A DNA stretch of 64,000 nt from Limonium bicolor (GCA_023374045.1 CM041780.1:37277030-37341029); one strand, 5' to 3'. Positions 1 through 13,149 are shown, counted from the stretch's first letter. Program-made: numbers and translations. The notes: generated by a model not told the origin, from the letters alone.

Positions 1-3000
1 TCGATACGGAAGGTGCGCTAAGCATACTTACAGAGGCACAGGCCGACGCCAGCGGTATTATCCTCACTGGCACCTTTCCGATTAATGGGATAGAGGCATC
101 AGTTCTCTTCGACTCAGGGGCCTCGCATACCTTTGTCTCGGCATCCTTCGCGAGAAGGTTGGGGCTAGACGCTGATGAGCTACCTGACTTCACGGTTACG
201 CTCCCGTCTAAGGAGAAGGTTCGTTGCACTCGCTACTACCGAGGAGCCATTGTCAGAATTAAGGGGGAATACTTTCTAGTCAATTTTATTGAGTTCAGGG
301 AGTTGGGATTTGATGTTATCTTCGGGATGAACTGGTTGGAGCGGCACAAGGGTCGTATCCTCTGCGCCGAGCATAGATTGCTGCTCAGGAGCCCGTCTGG
401 GGTAACAACATCATACCGCCAAAGGCCCAGAGAGCCTTCAACTAAGATCATCACCGCCATGGCAATGTATAAGGAATTGAGGAGAAAGGAAGAAGTGTAC
501 CTCTGCTATGTGCAAGACATAGAGAGAGACCCCGAGTTCGACCCCGACTTACCGGTAGTGTCGGAGTTCCCCGACCTATTTCCACGGGAACTACCCGGCA
601 TGCCACCCACTCGGGAGATAGAGTTCACCATCGAGCTGCTACCTGGTACCAGACCGATAGCCAAGGCACCATACCGCATGGCTCCGGCAGAAATGAATGA
701 GTTAAAGGAACAACTGAAAGATTTGTTAGATAAGGGATTTATAAGACCAAGTGTGTCACCATGGGGAGCGCCAGTCCTCTTCGTGAAGAAGAAGGATGGT
801 AGTCTCCGCCTCTGCGTCGACTATAGAGAGTTGAATGCAGTGACAGTGAAGAATAAGTATCCACTACCCCGCATTAACGATCTGTTCGATCAGTTGAAGG
901 GAGCATCTGTGTTTTCCAAGATTGATCTCAGATCAGGGTATCATTAGATAGCCATTAAGGAGGGAGACATTGAGAAGACGGCATTCCGGACACGGTACGA
1001 CCACTATGAGTTTACAGTGATGCCGTTCGGTTTGGCGAACGCACCGGCGAAGTTAATGGATTTGATGAACCGCTTGTTCCGGGAGCAGCTGGACAAGTCG
1101 GTTGTGGTGTTTATTGACGATATATTGATATATTCGAGATCTAAGGTTGAACATGAGGAACATCTGAGGAGGGTATTGGAAATATTGAGGGAGAACCAAC
1201 TATATGCTAAGTTCTCCAAGTGTGAGTTTTGGCTTGACCATGTCTCTTTCCTAGGTCATGTCATCTCAGATGCTGGGATCTCAGTGGATCCAGCAAAGAT
1301 TGATGTCGTACGTACTTGGCCAAGGCCGAAGACTGTTACCGACATCTGGAGCTTTCTCGGTCTGGCAGGTTACTACAGGAGGTTTGTTAGGGATTTCAGC
1401 AAGGTCGCAAAACCGATGACCAGTCTGATGAAGAAAGATGCACCGTTCTTATGGACGGTTGACTGTGAGAGATCATTTCAGAGTTTGAAAGACTCACTGA
1501 CCACTGCACCGGTCCTGACCATTCCAGACGGTATAGAGGGCTTTGAGGTTTACTGTGATGCATCCGGCAGAGGGCTGGGTTGCGTGCTCATGCAACATGG
1601 CAAGGTGGTGGCATATGCCTCACGCCAGTTGAAGAAACATGAGGAGAACTACCCACACATGATTTAGAGCTGGGAGCTGTAGTCTTCGCTTTGAAGATAT
1701 GGCGCCATTACTTATACAGGGTTAGTGTGACAATCTACACCGATCATAAGAGCTTAAGATACATATTTACTCAGAAGGAGTTGAATCTCAGACAGAGGAG
1801 ATGGTTGGAATTTTTGAAAGACTACGACATTGACCTCCAATACAAAGTGGGAAAGGCCAATGTTGTAGCGGACGCCCTGAGCCGTCGAGCACACTCACTC
1901 CATTCGCTAGTTTCTTTCTCCAGCTTGGTTGATGAGGTGCGAGAGGCTCAGAGGACAGATGAGTATATGAGAGAGGTCAGACAGAAGCTGACAGATGGTA
2001 CTTTTGAGGGTCAGAAATACGACTTCAGACTTCACGATGATGATCTGATCATACTTAAGGGCCGGTTATGCATACCACGGGGCAACATGGATCTGAAAGA
2101 CCGTATACTTAGGGAATCACACTGTTCTTCAGTTTCCATCCATCCAGGAGCCTCTAAGATGTACAAAGACATGAAGAGGTACTTCTGGTGGTCGGGGATG
2201 AAGACAGATGTTACCGAGTTGTCTTGAGGTGTCTCACATGCCAGAAAGTGAAATTCGAGCATCGACGACCGGGCAGAATGGTACAGTCGATGCCAGTTCC
2301 GGAGTGGAAGTTCCATGATATCTCCATGGACTTTGTAGTGGGACTCCCACCTGCTAGGGGAGGTCTCAACATGATATGGGTGGTGGTGGATCGCCTTACC
2401 AAAGTAGCCTGATTCATACCGATGAAGGATACTTGGAAGGTGACCAAATTAGCTGAGTTGTTTGAAAAAGAAATAATGAGGCATCACGGGATACCAAAGA
2501 CCATAGTGTCAGATAGAGATACCAGATTCCTTTCGAGGTACTGGAGAGCTACCAGAGAAGTGTTGGGTACAGAACTCAAGCTGAGTACCGCGTTCCATCC
2601 TCAGACAGATGGTCAGACTGAGCGTACGATTCAGACACTCGAGGACATGCTGAGGGCATGTGCCTTAGACTTTCAGGGTAGTTGGATTGACAAATTACAT
2701 CTGATCAAGTTTTCATACAACAACAGCTATCACGCTTCGATCAAGATGGCACCTTTTCAAGCGTTGTACGGTAGACCATGTCGTACACCGCTCTGCTGGG
2801 ATGAGTCGAGTGAGACGGTCATTATAGGACCAGAGTATTTAGAACAAGTTAAGGCTGAAGTTCAGCAAATCAGGGAGAACATGAAAGCTGCTCAAGATAG
2901 GCAGAAGTCGTATGCTGATGTTCGACGACGAGACCTGGAGTTCGCAGTGGGCGACCAGGTATTTCTGCGAGTTTCACACAATGAAGGGTGTATTCAGATT

Positions 3001-3368
3001 TGGGCAGAAGGGCAAATTAAGCCCGACTTTGTTGGTCCTTATGAGATTACAGAGCGGGTGGGCCCGGTTGCTTACAGGTTGAATTTACCTGCTGAATTGG
3101 GTAAAGTGCATGATCTTTTCCATGTTTCACAGCTAAAGAAATACATGCACCACCCCTCCCATGTGTTAGAACCTAGAGGTTGACATTAGAACCGAATATG
3201 AGATCAGTGGAGATTCCTCAGAGAATCTTGGATAGTAAGACTAGGGACACTCGCCATAAGTCTGTGCGACTGGTGAAGGTTCTCTGGTCTAACCAGGATG
3301 TCGAAGAGGCCACGTGGGAATTAGAGGATAAGATGAGGGCGAAGTACCCTTCTTTGTTTACCGACTAG
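1..3368 (+). pseudogene. pol: broken pol polyprotein (PR-RT-RNaseH-INT-chromodomain)
   Basis: Pol of a chromovirus, needed for processing, reverse transcription and integration. The protease active-site triad DSG is at 111-119. The reverse transcriptase catalytic FIDD is at 1110-1121. RNase H starts near 1545 with YCDAS. The integrase zinc-binding HHCC region is near 2110-2250 and the core SDRDTRF near 2505. The C-terminal chromodomain-like segment ends with the stop at 3366-3368. Breaks: an in-frame TAG at 945-947 and TGA at 2410-2412, both explainable as C-to-T changes, and one-base indels near 1653, near 2217 and near 3165-3180. Compared with the - strand copy at 17075-20470 it has fewer stops but more frameshifts. 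It cannot make an intact polyprotein. Confidence 0.92.
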
Positions 3369-3390
3369 ATTGTCTGTATAGGGTATGGGG

Positions 3391-3416
3391 CGTACCCTTT
3401 TTTAAGGGGGTAGAGC
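3391..3416 (+). other. secondary polypurine tract-like motif after pol
   Basis: Immediately after the pol stop the sequence reads GTACCC, a short T/A run, then AAGGGGGTAGAG. It closely resembles the true PPT at the LTR edge and is partly self-complementary. The same motif follows pol in the - strand element (17015-17040) and occurs in the LARD (52151-52176). Its role is unknown; an extra plus-strand priming site is one possibility. Confidence 0.55.
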
Positions 3417-3660
3417 TTCCTCGCTTTTGAGTTTGGAAACGAACATGTTTGTCGTTTGTTTAGTTGAGTACGATGTGATTTTGTGTAAGTTGCTACACTT
3501 TGGTGATAAGTTGAGATATGTATAATACTTATGTATTGTATTGTGATTGACCTTTGAGTCTTGAGATGTGTGAATGAGAATATAAGATGTGGTGTTAAGA
3601 TTAAGAGAATTGAGTACCGTGAACGGTTAAGCATATATGTGAACTTTGGGGACAAAGTTC
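3417..3660 (+). other. non-coding 3' tail of element between pol and LTR
   Basis: AT-rich sequence without an open frame of note. It ends in the GGGGACAAAGTTC motif that precedes the polypurine tract in this family; the relative at 7900 has GAGGGCAAAGTTC in the same place. Confidence 0.6.
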
Positions 3661-3676
3661 TTTTGAGGGGGTAGAT
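3661..3676 (+). other. polypurine tract (PPT)
   Basis: The tract TTTTGAGGGGGTAGAT directly abuts the LTR start TGAAATACCCC. It is the expected plus-strand primer site of reverse transcription. Confidence 0.8.
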
Positions 3677-6600
3677 TGAAATACCCCAAACTTAGATATG
3701 GTGTTTAAGTGATAAACTAAGATAAGGAGGCTAAATAATGCCTTAGAAACATTAAGAAACATTTTAATCAAAGAAAACATAAGGAAACATTAAAAGAGCA
3801 ATTTAAGCAAAAACGTGCTCTAAGCTTGGAGAGACTTGGGTGAGCACCCAAATATCATTCTTAGACCTTAGTAATATCCTAATGGTTATTTTAAACCAAT
3901 TACCAAAGAAAACCAAGCTTGAAAACAAGATAAAACACAAAATGTGCTTTAAGGAGTCTTAAAGCACATTTTTGAAAAATTGTCTTGTAAATAGGTTTTG
4001 AGTGGCTAAATGTCCATCATTACTCTTTAATTAACATGTGTACTAATTAGTATCACATTAGGAAGTCTAAATCAATGGGAAATCAAAAATTTCACAATTA
4101 TGTGCCTTGTTTAGTGAATAGTAACCAAATAATGCTAGTTTAAGACATTAGTCAAAGTAAGTCAATTAAATGGTCAACAAAGTCCACAACCTACCTTATT
4201 TAACCAAGGGGGCCGGTTTTTAAGTGTGACTCACCACACTTATCTAGCTAAGTAAAGAGAAAGCAAAAGTAAGTAAGTTAACTATTCACCTTTTTAACAT
4301 AATATCTCACCTTTAGTAGTCCTCTCTCCTCCTTTCTTCATTCTTCATTTTCTCTACCGATTTCTCTTGCTCTCTTTCTTCTCTTTCACGTAAGAAGCAA
4401 CCTCCATGCTAGCTCCACCTTCTCTTGGCCACTACTTACTCATTTAAGCTCCAAAATCAAAACCAAGTACATATCTCTTAGTTAGCTCAAGCTCTTCCTT
4501 TCTATCTTTTCAAAACTTCAAGAGCCTCATTTTTGAGCCAAGGCAAACCACCATTAGAGGAGGAAACTCAAGCTTGGAGACTCCATTAGCTTCTCCATTC
4601 TCTTAAGGTAAAGAAAATGTAAGAAAATCTAGGTTTCCATCATTTTCTCTCCATGTCCGAAAATTATCACTCATGGGGTTCCATTTTTATGCCTTGTTCT
4701 AGCTTGTTTTCTACTCTCCAAAGGATAAAGGAGGTCTTTCTTGTTTCATATCCAAGCTTGTCTTGAGAAACCAAGGTAAAACAATCACCTTAATACCTTA
4801 AAGCACATTTTTTAACCTAGGGTTTGTTCCTTAGGGTTAATGTATTACCTAGCACTCATTGGAGTCATTGGATATTGGTTAGAACATTGGCAAGGAGAGT
4901 TTAAGTGGTGACCGAGATTGTCCAAGGAAAAAGGCCAAGGAGGAAAGTTTGTGAGCTTGTAAAAGAGCAAGGTAAATTACTTACCTTAAGGTGTTTTATT
5001 GTTTAAGGGAATGGGATTTAGATTTGTGATGAGTTTAGTGTAGAGTTTATATTAGGAAAGGGCTATATATAACCTAGGAGAAACAATGACTATGTTTGAG
5101 AACTTGTGACTAAGGAGCCAATGAGAAAAGAGATAGTCAAACAATGTTGAGATGAATTACAAGAAGCATTTTATTTCAATGGGAGCCTTGTTGTGTGTAT
5201 TCGCAGGTTAAAGGCAAATATATGTGGAAATTCAGTGGTTAAGATTTGCGCATTTAAGGGCCTAAGAGCCAAGTCATTTAAGGGCCTAAGTGCCAAGCAT
5301 TTTAAGTTTATACACTATATGATGATGTGGTGTAGTTTTGGTGTAAATTGTGTGTTAAGATGATGTAATGAGGAGTTGAGTGATCTTGGTTGTTTGATGG
5401 TGATAAACCAAGTGTAACAAGTGTCCTAGAGAACCCATGTCAAAATTTGATGAAGAAATTTGGTGTTTAAGATGTTTTAAGGAGATTTCATGACTAAGAT
5501 AATACTAGGAAGTTTAGAGGTTGTCTTGAAGGAAAAAGAGTGAGTTTAAGGTGTTCTTGTGAGTTAGAATGACTTAGGCATTATCATGGAGAATCTTGGA
5601 GTCAAAAGAATGTTTAGGTATGCACCAAAGGCAATTTGAGAATGTGTTTAGGAAATATGCAATCTTGTTAGGAGAAGAGTAAAGTAATGCATTTAAAGGT
5701 GAAGAGACTTCATGTAGTTACATAAAGGAACCTAGATGGTGAAAGATTCTTGGGAGATGATGTTATAGTGGTGAGGAAGCATTTGGCATAGTGGTTATAT
5801 TAGGTATGAACCACCACTTAGAAACCTAGTGGAAACATTACAAGTGTTGGCATGATTACAAGGAAAATGCATAATGACTAAGGTGGATGTTGTTGAGTGA
5901 TCTAATGTGTTTAGTGGAAGGTTTTTAAGGTGTATTGAGGTGCCCAAATGAGGTTAGAACATACTAGGATACATGAGGTAAAGTTTGGAGTTAAATGGGA
6001 ATTTGGAAACAAGGTTCTAGAGCCGACCGACCTTAGGGACCGGACCTGCAAGGTCGGTCGAGCTCAGTTTACACTACCGGAAAGAGTTTCTGGAATCGAC
6101 CTAACTTGGGGACCAGACTTACAAGTTCGGTCGGGCTTGTATTTTGTGTACAAATTAAGTCTCTGGAATGGACCGACCTTGGGACCGGACTTACAAGGTC
6201 GGTCATGCCTAGAATTTTGTACTAGAATCGGTCTCTGGAATCGACCGACTTGGGACCGGACTTGCAAGTTCGGTCGAGCTTAAATTTCCCATGGGGAAAA
6301 CTCTCGGGAATGGACCGACCTTGGGGACCGGACTTACAAGGTCGGTCGGGGTAGAGTTTTCAAACGGCAATGCGTCCTGGAATGGACCGACCTTGGGTAA
6401 GGTCGGTCGGTAAGATCGGTCGAGCCTAAAACACAAAAAAAAGAAATTTTAAATTCTAAAGATGTTAATTGGTAATAAGGTATACCATTGGTAGGGTAGT
6501 AATGATTAGGAACCTAAGAACCTAAGGAATTAAGTTAAGTAAGTATAAACCTTAATGTTTAAAGTTAAGTTTATAAGGTTAAGTGGTAAGGACTTAAGAG

Positions 6601-7899
6601 AGTATTGGATGGGAATCTTTAGGGATTAAGTGCCTTAAGTAGGGTGTAAATAACTAATGGACTAAAATGAATCAATGTTTTAGGTTTGTGAATTGGGACC
6701 CCGAAGAAGGTTAAACAAACAACAGTCGACGGTGAACGGTACAGTCTTTCTAGTGACCTGCTTGCTAACGAGGTGTCCCTCGGCTTGTGTGCTATCTGTT
6801 TATTGCTATGACTAAGACAAGATAAAGCATGCAACCGGATGATAATGCTCTCGTTGTGTATGTGTTTTCTTTACACTAACCCACGAGACTTGAGATTGTT
6901 ACTAACTAAGGTTAGTGCTTACTGAGTTAAGGATAAGAATTAAGTATTGGTATTGTTGGTTAATACCTGTTAAGGTTTAACTAACACTTCATTTAAGACT
7001 TTCACTAACCGTAACTTGGGGTGGAGAATCCGAATGGTACCGGCACATGTGTATTGGGGGAGGTCGGTATCTGAATCAGATCCGACTTCCAAATAAGACT
7101 TGTCATTAACTCGTCGCCTAGGGTCAACAAACCGACCCGACCACCCGGACTACTGTTTGAGGTGGGAGGCACATTAAGGATGGCGTGGGGCGATCAAGCC
7201 TACATCCCCAACAAATTAAGAAAGGTAGCTTATTGCTGGATAGTGCACTGCTACCGGCTAGGGTTAACCAAGCCCTACAAAAATAAGCAACCAATTAAGA
7301 GCTAACCAATCTAAAAGTGGAACGGTTGGCAGTCATAAGGTTAAGAAGATTGTGGATTTAAGAAGTTAAGATCTAACTCACTTATTAAGGGAACGCCTGA
7401 GTCATTTATTGGCAATTGAGCTATTTATGTTCATTATGGTTGGTTGTTTTATTGCATTTCATGTTATGCTAATCAACTTCCATGCTATCGACAATTAGTC
7501 GTCGTAGCCCCGTTAGCTTGGGGGCCATGAGTGGGTCGTACCAGCATTCGTGCTGACCCCCTTTGGGGGCTGTTTTTACACTTGCATGTAAGCGGCCGAT
7601 GAAGTCACACCACGAGAGTAGGAGCGGGTAGCCCTAGGTGGGACTTTATTTTGAGTACGGGTAGCGCCTGTGCACCCGTCTGTTAGTAGTTGAACTTGAG
7701 ATATATTATGTGGTTTGGAAGATACTTAAAACTCGAATGGTATATGTATTTTGGATGTATGGTTGTAAATATTTAAGTAACGGTATTTCTTGTTGATTAG
7801 ACCGTGGCAAGGTCCTGGTGATAGTTATTTTCACTGCGACGTTTAAGTATTATTTGTTAAGTTGCGATAACCACGATTGGCTTAGGACGGGGTGTTACA
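3677..7899 (+). repeat. 3' LTR (LTR_A), 4223 bp
   Basis: Starts TGAAATACCCC right after the PPT and ends GGGGTGTTACA, giving TG...CA termini. It has no coding capacity. Long segments (for example 3890-4130) are nearly identical to the LTRs of the LARD at 44084-57994, so the two belong to one LTR family. It contains a hairpin array (6022-6424) and, near 7540-7570, a CAGC...GCTG-CCCC...GGGG hairpin conserved in the other LTRs of this window. Confidence 0.85.
6022..6424 (+). repeat. array of GACCGACC/GGTCGGTC hairpins in LTR_A
   Basis: About six units of 60-75 bp. Each carries GACCGACCTTGGG...CAAGGTCGGTC as an inverted repeat, separated by a spacer containing CTGGAATGGA. The single strand would fold into a row of hairpins. 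Equivalent arrays with other stem sequences occur in every LTR of this window. Confidence 0.8.
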
Positions 7900-8570
7900 T
7901 AAATCGGTATGGAAGTTTTCAAAATGAATTTCCAAAACTAATTTGGTACAATGTTTTCTTCAAACTTGAGAATGAGGATCGGTTTTGAAACCGCTCCCAC
8001 GGGCGCTAGTGGATCTTCCATGCCTAGGCACGGGTATCCGGTCGAAACCATAGGAGGTGAAGCTAATTTTGATTCTGTGGAAGTGTAGAGTAGTTTGAAA
8101 CCACTACACCGTTCGTGTGGTGACAGTGTGTGTTTTGTATTTTTCCAAAGGCACTGGGGCAGCGTAGTCCGAGTAGTAGTAAGTAGAGTAAGTATGAGTG
8201 CCTGAGGATCTCTATATATGCAAATGAATTTGATCAGAACCTAAGGACCGTAGAGCCAGAAAGCGTAAGTGCTCAAGTCATGACGGCCGTGAACCAGAAA
8301 GCGTAAGTGTTCAAACGTGACCGGTACCTGAGGGATCACTCGCCATTAGGGGAGGATGGTACCTAATTGTCTGCGGATGGACCCCCTTGGAGAGAAGTAA
8401 AACGGATATTTTTTATTGCTATGCATGTAGTGACATGCTGTTTGGATGTGTAGTATGCATCATGTCAGACATTTGGAGTTTGACAAGTTTTATGTAGAGG
8501 TTATAACCTTAGCATAGAATATTTATACAAGTAACAATATTAGATTCACCAACTTTGAGGGCAAAGTTCT

Positions 8571-8584
8571 TTAAGGGGGTAGAT
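8571..8584 (+). other. polypurine tract of second element
   Basis: TTAAGGGGGTAGAT abuts the LTR start TGAAATACCCCGAAC. This shows that the LTR at 8585 is a 3' LTR and not a solo LTR. Confidence 0.75.
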
Positions 8585-10805
8585 TGAAATACCCCGAACT
8601 TAAATATGGTGATTAGAATATTTTAATATGGTATTTAAGGGCCTAATAGTGCCTAAGTAATTTTGGTAAGGAAAATAAATCCAAAAGAAATGAGAAAACG
8701 CTTAGAAAGCGGAGGACGCTAAAATAAGCATTAAATAACCAAAGGAGGTACGAGACCTCGGTTAGAGTATTATAAGGATTCCTAAGGCTTATTAATGCCT
8801 AATTAGTATATGGGAATGATTCCCGAAGAAAACGGATCCAAACAATGTATTAAAACGCTAAAAGAGCTTTATCGCACGTTTTTCGAGGAAACCCAGAAAC
8901 GTGATTTTAAGTGGTCAAACGAACCCGTAAAAACTATAAATCATTAAATAACTATTATTAAGGATTAACGGAAGCTTAATAACCAATAAAAATAAAGAAA
9001 CGAGAAAATTCCGGAAAACGGGCTTGGTTAGTGAATAGTATCAAAACCGGGTAAAATAACGAGTGTTTTCTGTAAAAGACGAAAGACGCTCCAGCTAGTA
9101 TAACACTGGGGGCCGGTTTTTACTGGTGTAAACAGCCCTCTCTCTCACACACACACACAAAAGTAACAAATAAGTAAATCAAAAAGCTAAAAGGTAAAAG
9201 TAACAAAAAGTAAAAAGTAGTCCTTTCTCTCTTCTTATTTCCTTAATTCCCTCATCTTTCTCTCCAATTCCTTTTCCTCTCTCACGATGGAGGCCCCCCT
9301 CTCTGCAGAACCCTCTTCTTCTTCTCCCCCTTACAGCCGATTTTTGAAAGCTCAAGAATGCTCCCATGACTTCTCACCTTTCTTCCTCATGCTCTAGCTC
9401 CATTTGAGCTCCAGATGTAAAATAAAATACATATTGGAACTCCCCTCTTCAAGCTCTACATTTCTATCTTTTCAAAATCCGAAAATGAGCAACTTCATCT
9501 CCATGGGTTTTGCCCATTTGAAGAGGAAGTGGTACCAAATCGAAGCTTGGAGTCTCCTCTTCCTTCTAAGGTAAAAAGTTTCAAGAAAAATCCATTTTTC
9601 TTCACTCTCTATAGTGGCCGATTTTTGCCCCTCTTGTAATGCCTTGTTTTCTTCTTTGTTTGAGCTTGGTTCAACTCTCCAATGGTGGGGGAACTCTCCT
9701 TTGTATTTAAGGCTTAAAAACCTCTCTTGAAACTCCAAGGTAAAACCCTAACTAATGGCATTTAAGCCTTTCATTGAATTAGAGTGATCCAATGGGTTAA
9801 GGAGTCTAATTGTATCTATTTTGTGTTCTTGAATGTTGGCTTGGGGTTTGGTAACCCCATGGCTCAACTTGACCGAGAATGAAGAAGAGGAGAGGAGGAG
9901 AACTTAAAAGGAGAATTGTGATCTCAAGGTAAGAAAAACCTATCTTAATGCACTATCTATATATGCATTAGTGTAATGGGAATGGGTAAACAAATAAAAG
10001 AACCTAAACTATTGTACTAGTATTGTAGTTGTGAATGTTTGAGTATTTGTGAGCAAATGTGTGGATTTGTAGGCCTTAGAGCCAAATGAATGGGGTATGT
10101 GTACTAGTATTGTTATTGGAGGAAGTAATGATGTATTAGTATTGTGATTGAAGAAGTATTGGTGTATTAAGATTTTGTATGTGGGTGCTGGTAGAACCCT
10201 TGTGGTTTGGCTATAATAGGGATGAATTTGATGAGAAAGGATATGTGAGGATAAGTAAGGAAAGTAGGTGAACTATGGCGAAATTTTAGTAGGAATTGTG
10301 TATTAAGAATGACTTGGTGAATGGGAGAACCAAGGTGTATTGGGATTAGTAGACATGTTTTGTACCCATGAATTGGTAGTTGAAGTATGAGGATATGAGA
10401 GTGTAAAATCTGTAGCAAGAGGTGTTGAATTGCATTGGAGAAGCTAGAAAAAAATTAGAGTGCAAGATGTAGGGAAATAGATGTTGGACTTGGGTATAGG
10501 TATGGTATTTGCTTGTAAAGTACTTGGGATGCTAGGAGTAGCATTGGTGGAGGGAGTATTGAATGATAAGATAAGAAGTAAAAATCTGTAGCAATTGGAG
10601 GAAAGGAAATTGGCATGAGTGCTGAAATGTAGTGAGGAAAATTGTGTATGTGAATTTAGAAATGAGTAAGGAATTTGGAGGATGAACTAAGACAATTTGG
10701 AGGGCCTAAGTAGTGTTAAAACATGTGGGATTACATGTAGGAAGATTGGGGAAACAATGGGCAAAGTATAGAACTAAAAATAGATTTTAAAACTGAAATA
10801 CTGCT

Positions 10806-11062
10806 GGACCGACCGACCTTGGGACCAGACTTGCAGGGTCGGTCGAGCCCAGAATCACAAAGACTGAAACCTTCTGGAATGGACCGGACTTGCGACCGGA
10901 CTTGCAAGTTCGGTCGGACCAGAAAATTTTCCCGTCTGAAACCTTCTGGAATGGACCGGACTTGCGACCGGACATGCAAGTTCGGTCGGACCAGAAAATT
11001 CTCCCGTAATGAGAGCTACTGGAATGGACCGGACTTGCGACCGGACTTGCAAGTTCGGTTGA
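10806..11062 (+). repeat. hairpin array in LTR_B
   Basis: Four units with GACCGACC or GACCGGAC stems facing GGTCGG or TTCGGTC, separated by CTTCTGGAATGGACC spacers. Same layout as the array at 6022-6424 with different stem bases. Confidence 0.75.
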
Positions 11063-12219
11063 GTCAAAAATAAAAAATAAAAAAATATTTTTATTATATG
11101 ATTATAATAATCATATGTATATATATATGCCTATATACATATGTGCATATATATATGTAGTAGTACGCTATAAATGAAGTAGTAAAGGTAAGAAAGTAAG
11201 TATATGAGTAGGAAAACAAGTATAAAAAAAAAAGTAACCAAGTAAGTTGAGAGTATGAGAACATTAAGTACACCGGGATAACGGGGTAAGTATGGGAGTA
11301 GTAATTATTTGTGTATCGTAAGAGTATAGTATTAATAATAATGTTGGAACATTATCAGTGGAACGAGTGTGAACCAAGGAACAAGGGAACACACGGTAGA
11401 GCTAACTCCGGTGAAAGGTATGAATTTCTCATGCCCCGTATGCTAACCGAGTTACGTTGATTTGTATGCTGTATGCCGGCTAATCCAGACTAAAGCATGG
11501 AAACGGTTTATTGCCTTTCATTGAATGTCTTGTTGTATGTTGTATGAGCTAACCCTTCTTGATTGATTGTGTGGCTTCACTTAGTGCGTAGACCGACTCA
11601 TAGATGAGCCTTGTTGTGTATTGACTCGTAGTAAGAGTCATGTGTGAACTAATGGAACCGTAGCAACGCACTAAACCAACGAATCAATAAACGATAACGT
11701 AAACCAATGAACTCACTAGAATGTGAGAGACTGTACGGGAGTAATAACCTTCCGATAACGGTAGAAGAACCTAAATGATTCAACCACAAACAATAAGTAG
11801 TGGGAGTATATGAGTAACCTCTATTAGAGGAATTAATCTTGGTGCAAGACATGAACCATGAGAGTAGTAAAGAATAACGAGGGATCTCCAAACCCCTTAG
11901 TAATTAGTCGACCCATTATGAGAGGACCCGACTGATGTAAGTATGTCCCGAACATGAGAGTATTCGATACGTTGGGGAAACCCTTAAATCTGAGGATACT
12001 AGTCGGTTGTAATTCCCTAAGCTAGTGGAGGTAATCAAGAGAGATACTTCTAGGCTAATCCACGAGATTGTATTATACTCTGAGAGAAGAGTGTTGGGAA
12101 TTTGAGTAGTCCGGTGAAAACGGGCATTTGAGTATTTGAGGAGCTAAGCGTATAGCCCTCGTATTGTAGGTCCGGCGGCGAGTCTTGTGTATGACTCTGC
12201 CCAGAGGCCAAGTAACGAG

Positions 12220-12480
12220 TATTGAGTATTGCGTATGTATGAGTAAAGTAATGAGTACTGAGTATGAAGTGAGTATGAGTATGTAATGAGTACCGAGTAT
12301 TGAGTATGCATGAGTAAGTATTGAGCATTGAGTACGTATGAGTAAGTATGGAGTATTGAGTATGCACAAGTATAGCAACGAGTACGAAGTAAGGGTCGTG
12401 TGCGAGTAAGGTATTGAACATGGAGTGATGAGTATGCAAGAGCAAGGAGAGAGTATGAGTGGAGTAGCGAATATGAACAC
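12220..12480 (+). repeat. degenerate tandem repeat rich in GAGTATGAGTAAG
   Basis: Short imperfect units of about 25-30 bp built from GAGTATTGAGTA and ATGAGTAAG within LTR_B. They create long spurious reading frames on the other strand. I see no function. Confidence 0.6.
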
Positions 12481-13149
12481 AGTACGAACAGAGTAGTGAA
12501 TAACGCAACGAAAGAGTAATGAATAAATAACTAATACGAACAGTTGACTATCGAATGGTCTTCCTCAGTAAGTATTGAACCTTGTATGTGTATGTAGGTA
12601 TTGTTGATTGTATTATTGTAGCATGAGTATGTATGTATGTATGCATGTAAAATGAACTCCATGTATATCCGACCCAAAGTAGTCGGGGTACCGCGGTTAG
12701 CAGCGGTTATATGCGAAATTCATATTCAGCGTAAGCTGACCCCCTAGGGGAACGTTTTTAGTGTGCAGGTACTCGAAGCTGACCACCGTTCGAGAGGGTA
12801 GGACGAGGATGCTACGTAAGCATGGGTAATTGTATAATAGGGATTGAATTGTAATGTATTGCGGAAAATTGGAAGTTCCAAACTGTATCGGTATTTAAGG
12901 ATTGTAGTAGACTCGGTTATGTAAGGTATTGGAAGTTAATTGAATTATGGTTGAGTATGCAAGGGAAGGTATTGTATTGTGTAGAGTACTCGGTATGTTC
13001 AATTCATCAAACCGATAGTATGTAGTATTGTAACTCGCCTTGTAGTCACATGGGTGTCTAACGGCATTGTACACCCGCCGTTGTATGGAGTTCCGCTGCG
13101 AAGGTAAGTATTGTACAGTAATGACGGTATTAGCGGTAGGGGTTTTACA

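Larger units (their letters stand above)
1..7899 (+). mobile_element. Ty3/gypsy chromovirus (Tekay/Del-like), 3' part
   Basis: The window opens inside the protease of a Ty3/gypsy element. Protease, reverse transcriptase, RNase H, integrase and a chromodomain-like C-terminus follow in the usual Ty3 order, then a non-coding tail, a polypurine tract and a 4.2 kb LTR ending in TGTTACA. Gag and the 5' LTR lie left of the window, so target duplications cannot be compared; the five bases after the LTR are TAAAT. The integrase-chromodomain C-terminus and long LTRs point to the Tekay/Del group of chromoviruses. It appears to be inserted into the tail of the element whose LTR starts at 8585. Confidence 0.88.
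7900..13149 (+). mobile_element. 3' tail plus LTR of a second Ty3-like element
   Basis: A 685 bp non-coding tail ends in the same GAGGGCAAAGTTC-PPT arrangement and is followed by a full-length LTR. The rest of the element's internal region is not visible to the left, where LTR_A sits, so the element at 1-7899 probably inserted into this one. The tail contains a duplicated CAGAAAGCGTAAGTG motif (8260 and 8296). Confidence 0.72.
8585..13149 (+). repeat. 3' LTR (LTR_B), 4565 bp
   Basis: Starts TGAAATACCCCGAAC and ends GGGGTTTTACA, a slightly decayed form of the family terminus. It shares order and motifs with the LTRs of the - strand element (13535-27345) but lies in the opposite orientation. 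It holds a short CT/CA microsatellite near 9130, a hairpin array at 10806-11062, and the region preserved near LTR ends (CATGGGTGTCTAACGGC near 13048). No coding potential is seen. Confidence 0.78.

Noticed and set aside
12050..12508. 152- and 135-codon - strand ORFs in LTR_B
   Set aside because: They come from the GAGTATGAGTAAG tandem repeat; low-complexity peptides.
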